This document shows, piece after piece, positions 25,999-35,001 of a stretch of 64,000 nucleotides of DNA. Made by a program: the position numbers and the translations under genes. Below the pieces are notes generated by a model. It was given only the letters and a program-made list of their open reading frames with translations, had not been told where the DNA came from and did not search any database. The stretch comes from Haloplasma contractile SSD-17B (GTDB lineage Bacteria; Bacillota_I; Bacilli_A; Haloplasmatales; Haloplasmataceae). How positions within the stretch are numbered: position 1 is the stretch's first letter; every line of letters starts with the position of its first letter. The stretch lies in the NCBI RefSeq assembly GCF_000215935.2, contig NZ_AFNU02000010.1:49997-113996 (forward strand), in the 5' to 3' direction.

Positions 25999-26748
25999 AT
26001 GATTTTATTATTCGATGTTGGAAATAGTAATATTGGTTTTGCCATATATGAAGAACGCGCAGGATTAATTAAAAAATGGCGCATACGTACCAAACTAGAC
26101 CGAACCTCAGATGAATATGCCATGATCATCGATAATATGATCAAGGATTATGACATAAATCATATTGTAATTGGTTCTGTTGTTCCGATTATAACTGATT
26201 TATTAATTGATTTTTCGGAAGCATACCATAACATAAAACCGTTAGTAATTGGACCTGGCGTTAAAACAGGTCTTGATATAAAATTAAACAATCCTAAAGA
26301 AATTGGTGCAGACCTAGTTGCTACAGCAGTAGGTGCATTATCAGGACACAGTGGTCCATTAATTGTCATCGATTTAGGTACTGCAACGAAATTAACGTAC
26401 GTGGAAAACAATACATTTTATGGTGGACTCGTAACACCTGGAGTTGAGACAAGTTTACATGGTCTTGTAAATAATACAGCTTTACTTCCTCACATCGAAA
26501 TGAAAGCTCCTAAACGTGTCGTATGCCGTGGTACAGTAACAGCCATGCAATCTGGTATAGTATACGGTACTGCATCAATGATTGATGGCTTAATTGAAAA
26601 AATTGAAACTGAACAAGGACAAAACTGTACACTAGTTGCAACTGGTGGATTATCTAAATATATTATCCCTCATTGTAAACGAGACATTACTCTTGATCAG
26701 GATTTAATTTTCAAAGGATTAATTGAAATTTATCATAAAAATCAATAA
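25999..26748 (+). CDS. coaX: Type III pantothenate kinase
   Basis: Phosphorylates pantothenate, first step of coenzyme A synthesis; this type is ATP-dependent, needs a monovalent cation and is not feedback-inhibited by CoA. ASKHA-fold signatures: LLFDVGNSNIGFAIYE at the N-terminus, GADLVATAVGAL, VIDLGTATKLTYV and GGLVTPGVETSL. 249 residues is normal. Operon with panT couples uptake and activation of the vitamin. Confidence 0.95.
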   Translation: MILLFDVGNSNIGFAIYEERAGLIKKWRIRTKLDRTSDEYAMIIDNMIKDYDINHIVIGSVVPIITDLLIDFSEAYHNIKPLVIGPGVKTGLDIKLNNPKEIGADLVATAVGALSGHSGPLIVIDLGTATKLTYVENNTFYGGLVTPGVETSLHGLVNNTALLPHIEMKAPKRVVCRGTVTAMQSGIVYGTASMIDGLIEKIETEQGQNCTLVATGGLSKYIIPHCKRDITLDQDLIFKGLIEIYHKNQ

Positions 26749-26753
26749 TTATT

Positions 26754-26798
26754 AAAAGGTAACTCACTACTTCAGAAGTAGTGAGTTACCTTTTTTTC
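26754..26798 (+). terminator. Terminator of panT-coaX
   Basis: AAAGGTAACTCACTACTTC / GAAGTAGTGAGTTACCTTT perfect stem followed by T. Confidence 0.9.
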
Positions 26799-26927
26799 TC
26801 ATCATATTATTCAAATTCTTATCATCAAATTCTTTCCATTTTATGAAAAAGCTAATAAAAAATTACAAACAGAAAAAAATAGTAAAGGTTGATATAATCT
26901 AATTTCAAAAAAGAAAGGATGATTTTT

Positions 26928-27365
26928 TTGGGTCAATTAAATGATATAATGAATAAACAGTTATCAAATTGGACAGTTCTATACATGAAACTTCACAACT
27001 ATCACTGGTTTGTTAAAGGAAAGGACTTTTTTACATTACATGAAAAATTCGAGGAGTTCTATGATGAAGCAGCTAAATATATTGATGAGTTAGCAGAGCG
27101 TCAATTAATGTTGAATAATAAACCGCTTGGAACATTAAAAGAATGCTTATCGACTTCTTCAATCACTGAGGGAACTTATAATGAGACTCCATCTCAAATG
27201 GTTCAAGCCATTATTCATGATTTTAACACCATCATTAATGAATCGAAAACTGCAATCACAGCAGCAGAAGAACAAAAAGATGATGCAACAGCAGATTTAT
27301 TCATAGGAATTATAGGATCACTTGAGAAGCATAATTGGATGTTAAAGACATTCTTACAAGAATAA
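26928..27365 (+). CDS. dps: Dps/ferritin-like DNA-protection protein
   Basis: 145-residue four-helix protein that stores iron and shields DNA from peroxide. Conserved dinuclear iron site residues are present in KLHNYHWFVKGKDFF and HEKFEEFYDEAAKYIDELAER. The start is TTG at 26928, nine bases after GAAAGG; the in-frame ATG at 26919 lies on the ribosome binding site itself. TATAAT at 26893-26898 is a likely -10. Single gene with its own terminator. Confidence 0.92.
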   Translation: MGQLNDIMNKQLSNWTVLYMKLHNYHWFVKGKDFFTLHEKFEEFYDEAAKYIDELAERQLMLNNKPLGTLKECLSTSSITEGTYNETPSQMVQAIIHDFNTIINESKTAITAAEEQKDDATADLFIGIIGSLEKHNWMLKTFLQE

Positions 27366-27403
27366 CTAAAAAGCCAGTCCAGAATAGGATTGGCTTTTTA
27401 GTT
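27363..27403 (+). terminator. Terminator of dps
   Basis: AACTAAAAAGCCAGTCC / GGATTGGCTTTTTAGTT hairpin starting at the stop codon. Confidence 0.85.
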
Positions 27404-27570
27404 ATTACTTGTTTGTTCTTAAATTCTTGTACTGCTCTTCCCACGAAATAACCTCTATAGCCTAATCTAACTTCTTCATAATAGTTTACTTCAAAAAATT
27501 ATTCTCTTGACTTCAATTTCACCGTTTGAGGAAATCATAAGCAATGAATCTATAAAAAGAAGCGACCAAA

Positions 27571-28980
27571 TTAAGTCGCTTCAATTTCCTTCAGTTCCCC
27601 ATTTTCAATTAACTCTTCCGTTACATTTTCGATTTCTAAAGCAATCGTTTTCATTCGTCTATCGGTTAATTCTTTAACCGTAAAAGTTAATTTATAATGA
27701 TTATACAAATCCTCATTTAAGTCTTTCGATTCTTCTATTCGTATTTCAGAAATATATTCATAGTGATCACCAACTTGTGGAATCTCTTCGAACTTTTCAT
27801 ATAGCCAGCCACCAAGACTGCTATAATTCGATTCTGGGGTTTTCCCAAGTTCTAAGTCCTCAAATAGATCTTCTAAATCGACTTCAGCTCCGATTTCAAA
27901 CTTTGTATCAGATAGTTGTTTAATTTCAACTTCTTCAATGTCATGTTCATCGTAAATTTCACCAACTAATTCCTCAAGACAGTCTTCCATCGTAACAACA
28001 CCTGATGTTCCTCCGTACTCATCCGAAACAACAGCCATATGTTGTTTATTATGCTGCAATAGCTCCATTAGATTATCCACACGCATCGACTTAGGAACAA
28101 AAAGACCTTTTCGCATGATTTTTTTTACATCCACTTGTTCTCCTTTAATAAGAGTCGTGAAAAAATCACGTTCGTATAAGATACCAACTACATTATCAAC
28201 TGTGTCTTCAAAAACTGGAATTCTCGAGAACTTTTCAGTAAAGAAAATCCGTTTAATCTCTTCAGGATTTTCATCTATATATACACCAACTATATCAACA
28301 CGGGGTGTCATGATTTCATAAACCGTTGTCTCATTTAAGTCTAAGACACTTCTAATCATCTCTCGTTCATCTTCATGAAGAACACCTTCTTCTTCCATAG
28401 TGGCCATTATATACTCTAACTCGCCTTCTGTTACAGAAGGTCTGCCTTCATCGGCTCCTTTAATTAATCGTGAAGATAATTGCTTAAATTTTAATAGAAT
28501 CCAAACAAGTGGATAAAATACCCAGATTAATAAAAGAAGAATCCAACCAGTAGATAATGTAAACCGAGTCGCATTTTCCTTAGCGTATGATTTTGGAAGT
28601 ACTTCCCCAAAAATTAGAATAAGAATTGTCATAACAACTGTTGCAACAACCGGACCAATACTACGACCATATAACTGGACTGAAATCATAGTCGATAGTG
28701 TAGTCGCTGCAATGTTAACCAAGTTGTTTCCAATTAAAATAGCCGATAGTGTATGATCAAAATTTTCTGCAATATATAGGGCCTTTCTTGCACCCCTTCT
28801 TTTCTCATCTACATAGTTCCTTAGACGAATCAAGTTCACACTTGAAAACGCCGTTTCGCTTGAACTAAAAAAGGCAGATAAGAATATTAAAAATACTAAT
28901 AAAACAACCTTGTAGATTTCTATATCTTCAAAATTAGCTTGTAACACCCACCTATAGGTTTCGACGGACGAAAGATCCAA
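27571..28980 (-). CDS. CNNM/CorC family transporter (hemolysin-like, CBS domains)
   Basis: 469 residues: DUF21/CNNM transmembrane domain (about 20-190, FFSSSETAFSSVN, IGNNLVNIAATTLSTM), a CBS pair (about 215-335, IMTPRVDIVGV, VSDEYGGTSGVVTMEDCLEE) and the CorC_HlyC C-terminal domain. Homologues export or transport Mg2+ or Co2+; B. subtilis MpfA is an Mg2+ exporter. Starts at TTG 28980 ten bases after GGAGAG. With MgtE in the same window it could balance Mg2+ (inference). Confidence 0.9.
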   Translation of the reverse strand: MDLSSVETYRWVLQANFEDIEIYKVVLLVFLIFLSAFFSSSETAFSSVNLIRLRNYVDEKRRGARKALYIAENFDHTLSAILIGNNLVNIAATTLSTMISVQLYGRSIGPVVATVVMTILILIFGEVLPKSYAKENATRFTLSTGWILLLLIWVFYPLVWILLKFKQLSSRLIKGADEGRPSVTEGELEYIMATMEEEGVLHEDEREMIRSVLDLNETTVYEIMTPRVDIVGVYIDENPEEIKRIFFTEKFSRIPVFEDTVDNVVGILYERDFFTTLIKGEQVDVKKIMRKGLFVPKSMRVDNLMELLQHNKQHMAVVSDEYGGTSGVVTMEDCLEELVGEIYDEHDIEEVEIKQLSDTKFEIGAEVDLEDLFEDLELGKTPESNYSSLGGWLYEKFEEIPQVGDHYEYISEIRIEESKDLNEDLYNHYKLTFTVKELTDRRMKTIALEIENVTEELIENGELKEIEAT

Positions 28981-29065
28981 AGTAACAACACTCTCCTTGT
29001 TTCAACATTGTATGTTTTCAAAATTAAGTTATCAAAGTCTATTCTATCAAAGTTTTCATAGTAAG

Positions 29066-29107
29066 TAAATAGTATACTGCCTATATTTATAGGCAGTATA
29101 CTATTTA
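29066..29107. terminator. 20-bp perfect palindrome, probable terminator of the GH13 gene
   Basis: TAAATAGTATACTGCCTATA, two-base gap, exact reverse complement. It lies between the GH13 stop (29199) and the CNNM promoter. It would fold well but has a poor T tract for termination, so an operator role for the downstream gene is also possible. Confidence 0.5.
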
Positions 29108-29198
29108 TACTCTAGTTCGTAATCAACTGATCGAACTATTTATTAGGTGTGTTGCTTCGTTTTAGTAATAGCCTGTGTTTAATCCCAATAGAAGATAA

Positions 29199-30860
29199 TT
29201 AGGTTATTTCTAAGCCTAAAACGAATGATTCATATGGATCTAGTCGAATACTTTCGCGTACCGATAATTCCTTATCCGTGCTAATCACAATTTCTGATCC
29301 ATTAATGAATTCATCAGGAATGACGATTTCACTGAATGTATCAGTAAAGTTCGCAACGACCAATAGTTTATAGTTTTCATCAGCTCTAGTATATGCAAAT
29401 ACCTCTGGATGATTTCTATATAAAAGGGTATAGTCTCCATAGATAATCGTATCACTATATTTACTGTTTTTTCTTAATTCAATCAACTTTTGATAAGTAT
29501 AGAAAATTGATCGTTTATCACATAATGCTTCTTTTACATTTATTTGCTCATAGTTTTCATTCACCTGTAACCACGGATTACCTGTTGTAAAACCAGCATG
29601 TTCCTGATTATTCCATTGCATTGGTGTACGTGCATTGTCTCGTCCGTTTTGATACACACCACGCATAAACTCTTCATGTGTTAGCTCTTCATCACGGAGC
29701 ACTTTATCTTTATATGTACCGTGAATCTCAATATCGTTATAGTCCTCTAGACGAGAAAATTTTACATTGGTCATACCAATTTCTTCACCCTGATAAATAT
29801 AAGGCGTTCCTTTCATCATGTGAAGTAAGATTGCAAACATTTTTGCACTTGTCTCTCTATGGTCACCATCATTTCCCCACCTTGAGACAATTCGAGGTAA
29901 ATCATGATTATTCCAAAACAGAGAATTCCATCCTTTAGTTAAATCTGTCTGCCATTTGCTCATGACACGTTTAAGTCTTATGAAATCTAGGCCAACTGGT
30001 TTCCATTTTCCATGTACGCTATGCCAATCCAGTACCATATGTTCAAATTGAAAAATCATTGATAGTTCTTTTCTATCAGGGTCTGAATAGCGTGTAGCAC
30101 TTGCTGGTGATGCACCCCACGTTTCGCCTACAGTTAGGACATCGTAATTTCCAAAGCTCGATTCATGCATTTCTTTTATTAAATCATGAAGGCGTGGACC
30201 ATTTTCCTTAATCCCTTTATCAACTTCTTTTCCAATCAGGTCTATAACATCCATACGGAATCCACCAATACCTTTTTCTAACCACCAGTTCATCATGTCA
30301 TAAATTTCTTGTCTTAACGTTTCATTTTCCCAGTTTAAATCCGGCTGTTTTTTGCTAAAAATGTGAAAATAATACATATCGGTTGTTTCATCATACTCCC
30401 AAGTTGATCCTCCAAACGCAGAACCAAGATCTTTAGGTGGTATACGATTTCCATCTTCATCGCGCTTACCTTCACGCCAGATGTAATAGTCTCTATAATG
30501 GTTATCAACAGATTTTTTTGCCTCTAAAAACCATTTATGTTCATCTGAAGAGTGATTGACAACTAAGTCCATTATAATTTTAATGCCTCTAGTTCCTGCC
30601 TCTTCTAATAGTTCGTCCATATCAGCCATTGTACCAAATTCTTTAGCAATATCTTGATAATCAGAAATATCATATCCATTATCATCCATAGGAGACTGAT
30701 AAACCGGAGATAACCAAATTACATCAATTCCTAACTTTTCTAAATAATCGAGTTTACTTATTATACCTTGAATATCACCTATACCATCACCATTGCTATC
30801 CATGAAACTTCTAGGATAGATTTGATATACGACTGATTTATGCCACCATTTTTGTTCCAT
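29199..30860 (-). CDS. GH13 alpha-glucosidase, oligo-1,6-glucosidase type
   Basis: 553-residue cytosolic enzyme that would hydrolyse isomalto-oligosaccharides. Conserved regions: DLVVNHSSDEH (I), GGFRMDVIDL with nucleophile Asp (II), TVGETWG with acid Glu (III), NHDLPRI (IV) and QPDLNWEN (V), plus SNGDGIGD near the start. Val after the nucleophile fits alpha-1,6 preference in GH13_31. Start taken as ATG 30860 after GGTGA; a TTG at 30872 is less likely. Paralogue of the stub at 24869-24952. Confidence 0.9.
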   Translation of the reverse strand: MEQKWWHKSVVYQIYPRSFMDSNGDGIGDIQGIISKLDYLEKLGIDVIWLSPVYQSPMDDNGYDISDYQDIAKEFGTMADMDELLEEAGTRGIKIIMDLVVNHSSDEHKWFLEAKKSVDNHYRDYYIWREGKRDEDGNRIPPKDLGSAFGGSTWEYDETTDMYYFHIFSKKQPDLNWENETLRQEIYDMMNWWLEKGIGGFRMDVIDLIGKEVDKGIKENGPRLHDLIKEMHESSFGNYDVLTVGETWGASPASATRYSDPDRKELSMIFQFEHMVLDWHSVHGKWKPVGLDFIRLKRVMSKWQTDLTKGWNSLFWNNHDLPRIVSRWGNDGDHRETSAKMFAILLHMMKGTPYIYQGEEIGMTNVKFSRLEDYNDIEIHGTYKDKVLRDEELTHEEFMRGVYQNGRDNARTPMQWNNQEHAGFTTGNPWLQVNENYEQINVKEALCDKRSIFYTYQKLIELRKNSKYSDTIIYGDYTLLYRNHPEVFAYTRADENYKLLVVANFTDTFSEIVIPDEFINGSEIVISTDKELSVRESIRLDPYESFVLGLEIT

Positions 30861-31318
30861 TCCGTTCACCAACCTTAAGATTTTTTATAACTTCTAGTTC
30901 TCTATATATTAACTAGAGAGATGAATAACATCTTATTCTCTCTAAAAAACTACTCTTGTTTTATTTTTACCAGATTAAAACAATACATGACTAATAATTA
31001 ATATTTTTTTGATTCATCTCAGTTTTTCGTTATTGTAATTTTTATAAAAAAACACAATTAGCTACATAAATTGTTTGCATTCGACAAAAATAGTATTTTT
31101 TCCCTATACTAATATTGTAAAGTAATTTGTTGCATCTGTCCATTAAATCGATTATATAAGATTGTTTTTTCGCAAAAAAGGTATAAAAAGCGACTTATTT
31201 TTTCATTTAAACAAATCTACCGCTTATATTCTTTATTAGAGCAGACCAAATCTCATGTTCTAGGTTGTGTATCTAACACGAAATAATTAAAAAAAACATT
31301 ATACGTTCCATTAATACG
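30861..31318. other. Gene-less region between addA and the GH13 gene
   Basis: About 450 bases, AT-rich. Should carry the GH13 promoter. No convincing cre site or ORF found. Confidence 0.4.
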
Positions 31319-31362
31319 AAAAGCGCCTATAACCTTAAGAAGATTCTAAGATTATAGGCGAT
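31319..31362 (-). terminator. Terminator of addBA
   Basis: TCGCCTATAATCTTAGAATC / GATTCTTAAGGTTATAGGCG hairpin on the minus strand with CTTTTCG after it, 22 bases past the stop. Confidence 0.8.
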
Positions 31363-31383
31363 TAATTAAGTTCAGGATCTAAT

Positions 31384-34300
31384 CTACATACTTACAAATT
31401 GATTTGCTTCAATTAGGTATAGATAAGCTTCCACCTTTTTAGTAGGATATAAGTCCTTCAGAGCCGCTACGTAATAATCCATCTGTAGTGTATATTCATT
31501 CTTAATTTCAGGTAACTCCTGCTTTAAGTCTTTAACCTTGTTTGATTTATAATCAATTAAATAGACTTTATCATCAAATTCTACTACAAGGTCCATTACC
31601 CCTTGGATTAAAATCTTCGTATCGTCTTCTTTCCAATCTTTATATACCTCATGAGCAGGTGCTAAGGTTGTAAAAGGTAACTCACGCATTACCTTTTTTG
31701 CCTGACATATTTCCATGTACTCTTTTGTCTTTGTGAAATGAAACACCTTATCTAAGTCCACAAGTTCCACTTGTTCTTTTAATAGGAACTCTTTTTCAAT
31801 AAGTTTTAGTTTAATTTCTTCTAAATAAGATAAGTTCATATTTTCTTTAAATGGCAGGTGCTGCATAAATAAGTGAATCGCTGTTCCACGATCTACAGCC
31901 GATTTATTTTCCTGCTCCATGAAATTAGGTTTTCTATAAATAGTATTCTTTTGTAACTCGTAAGCATACGTTGCACTATTCTTACGCTTTTTAATATCAG
32001 TGATTGACTGCTTTGCAAAGTGGGTTGTTTTTTGATCATGCTCATAATTAAAACGAAATGCCTGTTCAAACATATCGAAGTACACATCATTATTCTGAAT
32101 GGTTTCTTTTTGTTCCATCTGTTTTTCATAATCAGTCGATAAGTTACTAATAAACTTAATTGTTCCTGGGAAATTTAACCTTATTGGTGATTCAGGAAGG
32201 TCTAGATCCGAATTCGCAACTTTTGCTCTAAAATCTCCGCGTCTAACCATCGTTTTCCCAATCAAATCAAGATAATTTAAATCTTTTCGTTCCGATAATG
32301 GCATCAAAAGTTCGTTACTCGTTGATACCGAGAGCCATTTATCCGTTGTCTTTTCAATATCTTTAACAGACCCCACTAAATAGAGTTGCTCCTTAGCACG
32401 CGTTAATGCTACATATAAAAGCCTTAGTTCTTCCGATAAAAGACTGTTTCGTTTTTTATTCTTAAGTAGCAGTTGATACAGTGTATCATATTTTACGCGT
32501 CGTTCTAAATCAAAGTACTTTAACGCTACGCCAAAGTCCTTGTCAATTAGATAGTCCCCTGCTTCATCTCTATAATTATAACCTTTGCCAAGATTTGCAA
32601 TAAAAACTACAGGAAACTCGAGACCCTTTGATTTATGAATTGACATGTATTGAATAAAATCCTCATTTTCACTGACCGTACGAGCAACGGATAAATCTTT
32701 GTTTTGATCCCTGATGACATCAATTAAATGAATAAACTTATACAGACTGTTTGACGTTATATCTTCGAACTGACGTGCACGGTCATATAGCAAGTCAAGA
32801 TTTGCTTGACGTTGCTTCCCTCCATAAAGTCCTGTCACAAAATCATAATAATTTGTAGATTGGTAAACGTCAAACAGCAGTTCAGAAATCGGTTCATTCT
32901 TTATAAATTCGCGCCACTCATTTAATTTTATTTTAAAAGTTCTTAATTTTTCAACAAGTTCTTTGTTGTCACCCGATTTAATATACTCCGTTATGTTGTC
33001 GTAAAAGTAGTCTCTCTTAGCTAGAGCTCTAATACTAGCAAGTTCTCGTTCATCAATATTAAACATAGGAGAACGTAGTATGGCCACTAACGGTATGTCC
33101 TGTAATGGATTATCGATTACTTTTAATAAAGAAATAACCGTCATAACTTCTATTGAATCAAAGTACCCTTTTAAATCACTCGACAGGAATGGCAAATCGT
33201 ATTCCCTAAAAATTTCATCAAATGCTTCCTGACTTGAATAAGAACGTGATAAGATGACAATATCGCGATATCGAATCGGTCTCATCTTTTCTAGCTTACG
33301 ATCGTATACCTCTACACCCTCGTTCACTAACGCTTTAATTTTTCTCGCAATATAATGCGCCTCAATTTCAACCTGTTCTAAATCATCCTCATCTAGTTCA
33401 TCATTTATGCTGTTCTTTTCTAGGATACTCAGTTCAATAGTAGGATGTGAGACAAGTGGATAGTCAGTTGCACCACAATTTAACTTGGCTAGATCATCGT
33501 ACTTCGCCTCGCCTACTTGTAAATCCATAAGCTGACTATAAATTGCATTGATATATTCTAACACTGTCCCTCTGCTTCTATAGTTCATATTCAAGTTGAT
33601 TAGTGTGCCATTTTCATTCGATTCATCTTGATAGGTCATAAACTTATCTTGGAAAATTGAAGGTTCTGCATTTCGAAAACTATAGATCGATTGCTTAACA
33701 TCTCCTACCATGAATACGTTGCGATTTGAAATGATGCTGATAATCGTCTCCTGCATCTTATTGGTATCCTGATACTCATCAATCATAATCTCTTTAAAAC
33801 GGTCACGGTAATAACGAGTCGCCTCATTATCGCCATTTTCCGTATACAGGATCTCTAATGTTAACTCTTCAAGATCGGCGAAGTCAAGCAGGTTACGATC
33901 CTTCTTAGCCTGATCTAGACGTGTTTCAAACTGCTTTACTAATCCAATTAAATCCGTTAAGATCTCCTTATTATGGTGTAAAAACTTAATATGAGTTTGT
34001 TCCTTAAAGGCACAAAATTGATTCTTAATCTTACCAAGAAGGTCCTTCCCTTCTTTACGATATTTATTTATGATTTCTTTAAGATGCTTATTTATAAGTT
34101 CTTTATCTTTACCTCTTGGGTAATTAAGTTTCTCATAACTTAACCCCCCATTGTTAAAGAACGTTACTAATTCGTTAAAGGATGTATTCACCTTATCTTC
34201 TATAGTCGTAGCTAAGTGCACATCATCCTCATAAACATCCTTATACGCATCTGTATATTCATCAAGCTCTGCAATTTCTTTCGCCTTTTTGAAATTATAT

Positions 34301-35001
34301 TTAGCTTCTTGAATTAACTCAATCATTTCTTCTTTTACATACTTAAATAATCCCCATGAATCAAGTGTTTCATTAACATCGTAGAAGGCAGTAATAGAAT
34401 CAAACCATGTATCCTTAAAAGGAGCAGTACGCGCCTTTGTATAAAGGTCTAACACTACCTTTTTTAATGCTTGATCATTGGTTTCCGATGTAAACCGCTT
34501 GACTAAGCGTAAGAATGCGTCGTTTTCCTCTTCGTATAGGTCATCAAATAAACTCTCTAGTACCTCGTCTTGAATGAGTGTCAGTTCAACATCATCAGCT
34601 ATTTTAAAGTTAGCTTCTGCATCAATGATATAAAAGTATTTTTTGATGACTGCATTACAAAATGAGTGAAAGGTTGAAATCTGAGCAGTCCCTAATTTTG
34701 ATAATTGCTTACGTAAATGTTTATTAGTTGGATCCTTATAATAGGCTTCCTTTAACTTATCACGAAGGCGTTGCTTCATTTCTTTTGCCGCATTCTCAGT
34801 AAATGTAAGAATTAATAATTCGTCTACACTCGCCTCTTCTTCATCATTAAGGACTTTTTGAATCGTACGTTCTACAAGTACCGATGTCTTTCCTGATCCT
34901 GCAGAAGCCGACACTAGGATGTTATTGCCCTGTTCATAAATAGCTTGCCATTGACCATCATTCCATCTAGTATTCTCAGGTTTCTTTGGAATCTTACTCA
35001 T
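31384..35001 (-). CDS. addA: ATP-dependent helicase/nuclease subunit A
   Basis: 1205-residue UvrD-like helicase with a C-terminal RecB-type nuclease domain; AddAB processes double-strand breaks for recombination. Motifs: Walker A ILVSASAGSGKTSVLV, DEYQDTN (motif II), FMVGDVKQSIYSFR (III), MNYRS (IV), SIHKSKGLEFPVVF, RLLYVALTRAKEQLYL (VI); nuclease LIQGVMDLVVEF and YLIDYKSNK. Start set at ATG 35001 after GGGAGGTGA, overlapping the addB stop by eight bases; the frame extends to 35028 but that would sit inside addB without a site. Confidence 0.95.
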   Translation of the reverse strand: MSKIPKKPENTRWNDGQWQAIYEQGNNILVSASAGSGKTSVLVERTIQKVLNDEEEASVDELLILTFTENAAKEMKQRLRDKLKEAYYKDPTNKHLRKQLSKLGTAQISTFHSFCNAVIKKYFYIIDAEANFKIADDVELTLIQDEVLESLFDDLYEEENDAFLRLVKRFTSETNDQALKKVVLDLYTKARTAPFKDTWFDSITAFYDVNETLDSWGLFKYVKEEMIELIQEAKYNFKKAKEIAELDEYTDAYKDVYEDDVHLATTIEDKVNTSFNELVTFFNNGGLSYEKLNYPRGKDKELINKHLKEIINKYRKEGKDLLGKIKNQFCAFKEQTHIKFLHHNKEILTDLIGLVKQFETRLDQAKKDRNLLDFADLEELTLEILYTENGDNEATRYYRDRFKEIMIDEYQDTNKMQETIISIISNRNVFMVGDVKQSIYSFRNAEPSIFQDKFMTYQDESNENGTLINLNMNYRSRGTVLEYINAIYSQLMDLQVGEAKYDDLAKLNCGATDYPLVSHPTIELSILEKNSINDELDEDDLEQVEIEAHYIARKIKALVNEGVEVYDRKLEKMRPIRYRDIVILSRSYSSQEAFDEIFREYDLPFLSSDLKGYFDSIEVMTVISLLKVIDNPLQDIPLVAILRSPMFNIDERELASIRALAKRDYFYDNITEYIKSGDNKELVEKLRTFKIKLNEWREFIKNEPISELLFDVYQSTNYYDFVTGLYGGKQRQANLDLLYDRARQFEDITSNSLYKFIHLIDVIRDQNKDLSVARTVSENEDFIQYMSIHKSKGLEFPVVFIANLGKGYNYRDEAGDYLIDKDFGVALKYFDLERRVKYDTLYQLLLKNKKRNSLLSEELRLLYVALTRAKEQLYLVGSVKDIEKTTDKWLSVSTSNELLMPLSERKDLNYLDLIGKTMVRRGDFRAKVANSDLDLPESPIRLNFPGTIKFISNLSTDYEKQMEQKETIQNNDVYFDMFEQAFRFNYEHDQKTTHFAKQSITDIKKRKNSATYAYELQKNTIYRKPNFMEQENKSAVDRGTAIHLFMQHLPFKENMNLSYLEEIKLKLIEKEFLLKEQVELVDLDKVFHFTKTKEYMEICQAKKVMRELPFTTLAPAHEVYKDWKEDDTKILIQGVMDLVVEFDDKVYLIDYKSNKVKDLKQELPEIKNEYTLQMDYYVAALKDLYPTKKVEAYLYLIEANQFVSM

